Assembly (NCBI RefSeq): GCF_000153285.1
Contig: NZ_CH724168.1
Coordinates: 1,916,110-1,980,109, forward strand
Length of the DNA: 64,000 nucleotides
DNA from: Synechococcus sp. WH 7805
GTDB taxonomy: Bacteria > Cyanobacteriota > Cyanobacteriia > PCC-6307 > Cyanobiaceae
Direction of reading: 5' to 3'
Shown here: piece by piece, positions 63,875 to 64,000 of the stretch
How the letters are laid out: each line of letters begins with the position of its first letter
How positions within the stretch are numbered: position 1 is the first letter of the stretch
Translations under genes and position numbers: made by a program
The notes under the pieces: model-generated
Seen by the model: only the letters and a program-made list of their open reading frames with translations
Told to the model about the DNA's origin: nothing
The model's database searches: none

Positions 63875-64000
63875 TGAATCAATGCCTCGGATTCAACGGT
63901 GAATGCTTTGGCGGTTTGTTTTTGTCTGAACAAGCACGGTTTGCTGACTTCCCTCCTGAGCACGAGCAAACCTTGTTTTGATCTGGTCTACCGGGTCTGC

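Noticed and set aside
63790-63981. Plus-strand frame of 63 codons at the right edge
   Set aside because: It overlaps the start of the amidotransferase-like gene, and no domain or ribosome site was seen.

Overview
The window looks like a chromosome segment of a marine picocyanobacterium, most likely a Synechococcus of the SwmB-bearing type. Reasons: a GC-rich set of short-spaced core genes in a typical picocyanobacterial order (spoT, DUF2062, mnmE, a TerB-like gene, nadC, argS), a giant repetitive RTX-type surface/secreted protein, and cyanobacterial-style paralogous RTX repeat proteins. The organism is an inference from gene content; no rRNA or tRNA gene was seen.

Region 1 (1-46.5 kb) is an accessory block lying between the 3' end of spoT and the DUF2062/mnmE core genes. 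It holds two convergent giant genes on the minus strand. Giant A (8129 aa) is about 110 tandem units of 55 or 102 aa, then 11 Ig-like units, one FG-GAP pentad and an RTX C-terminus. Giant B (3780 aa) is 31 FG-GAP/VCBS repeats arranged 1 + 6 x 5, alternating with Ig-like units, with the same RTX C-terminus. The two share a 2466-bp direct repeat (695-3160 and 26330-28795) with only two differences seen; it carries both the 3' end of spoT and the common C-terminus. Around them lie broken pieces: a spoT 3' remnant, an AraC remnant, an Ig-like fragment ORF and an RTX C-terminal stub. Together they record tandem duplication followed by deletions. Giant B is the last gene of a tight three-gene operon: a GT2-TPR-OGT (GT41) glycosyltransferase, then a TIGR03032-GNAT fusion, then giant B. 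This looks like a dedicated modification system for a secreted giant protein, with an AraC-type regulator upstream.

Region 2 (46.6-55.3 kb) is core metabolism and information processing: an HEAVH small protein, DUF2062, mnmE, an NCS2-type permease, a TerB-like protein, nadC, a cupin, argS and an L-asparaginase translationally coupled to argS.

Region 3 (55.4-59.1 kb) is a minus-strand operon with 4-bp overlaps: selO, a PEP mutase/isocitrate-lyase-family enzyme, and a GluR0-like ligand-gated channel gene broken by two in-frame stop codons.

Region 4 (59.3-63.9 kb) has two paralogous RTX-like repeat proteins, each followed by an almost identical terminator. Behind the second is an intact convergent gene for a class-I glutamine-amidotransferase-like protein; behind the first is only a 3' remnant of that gene. 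This repeats, in miniature, the duplication pattern of the giant locus.
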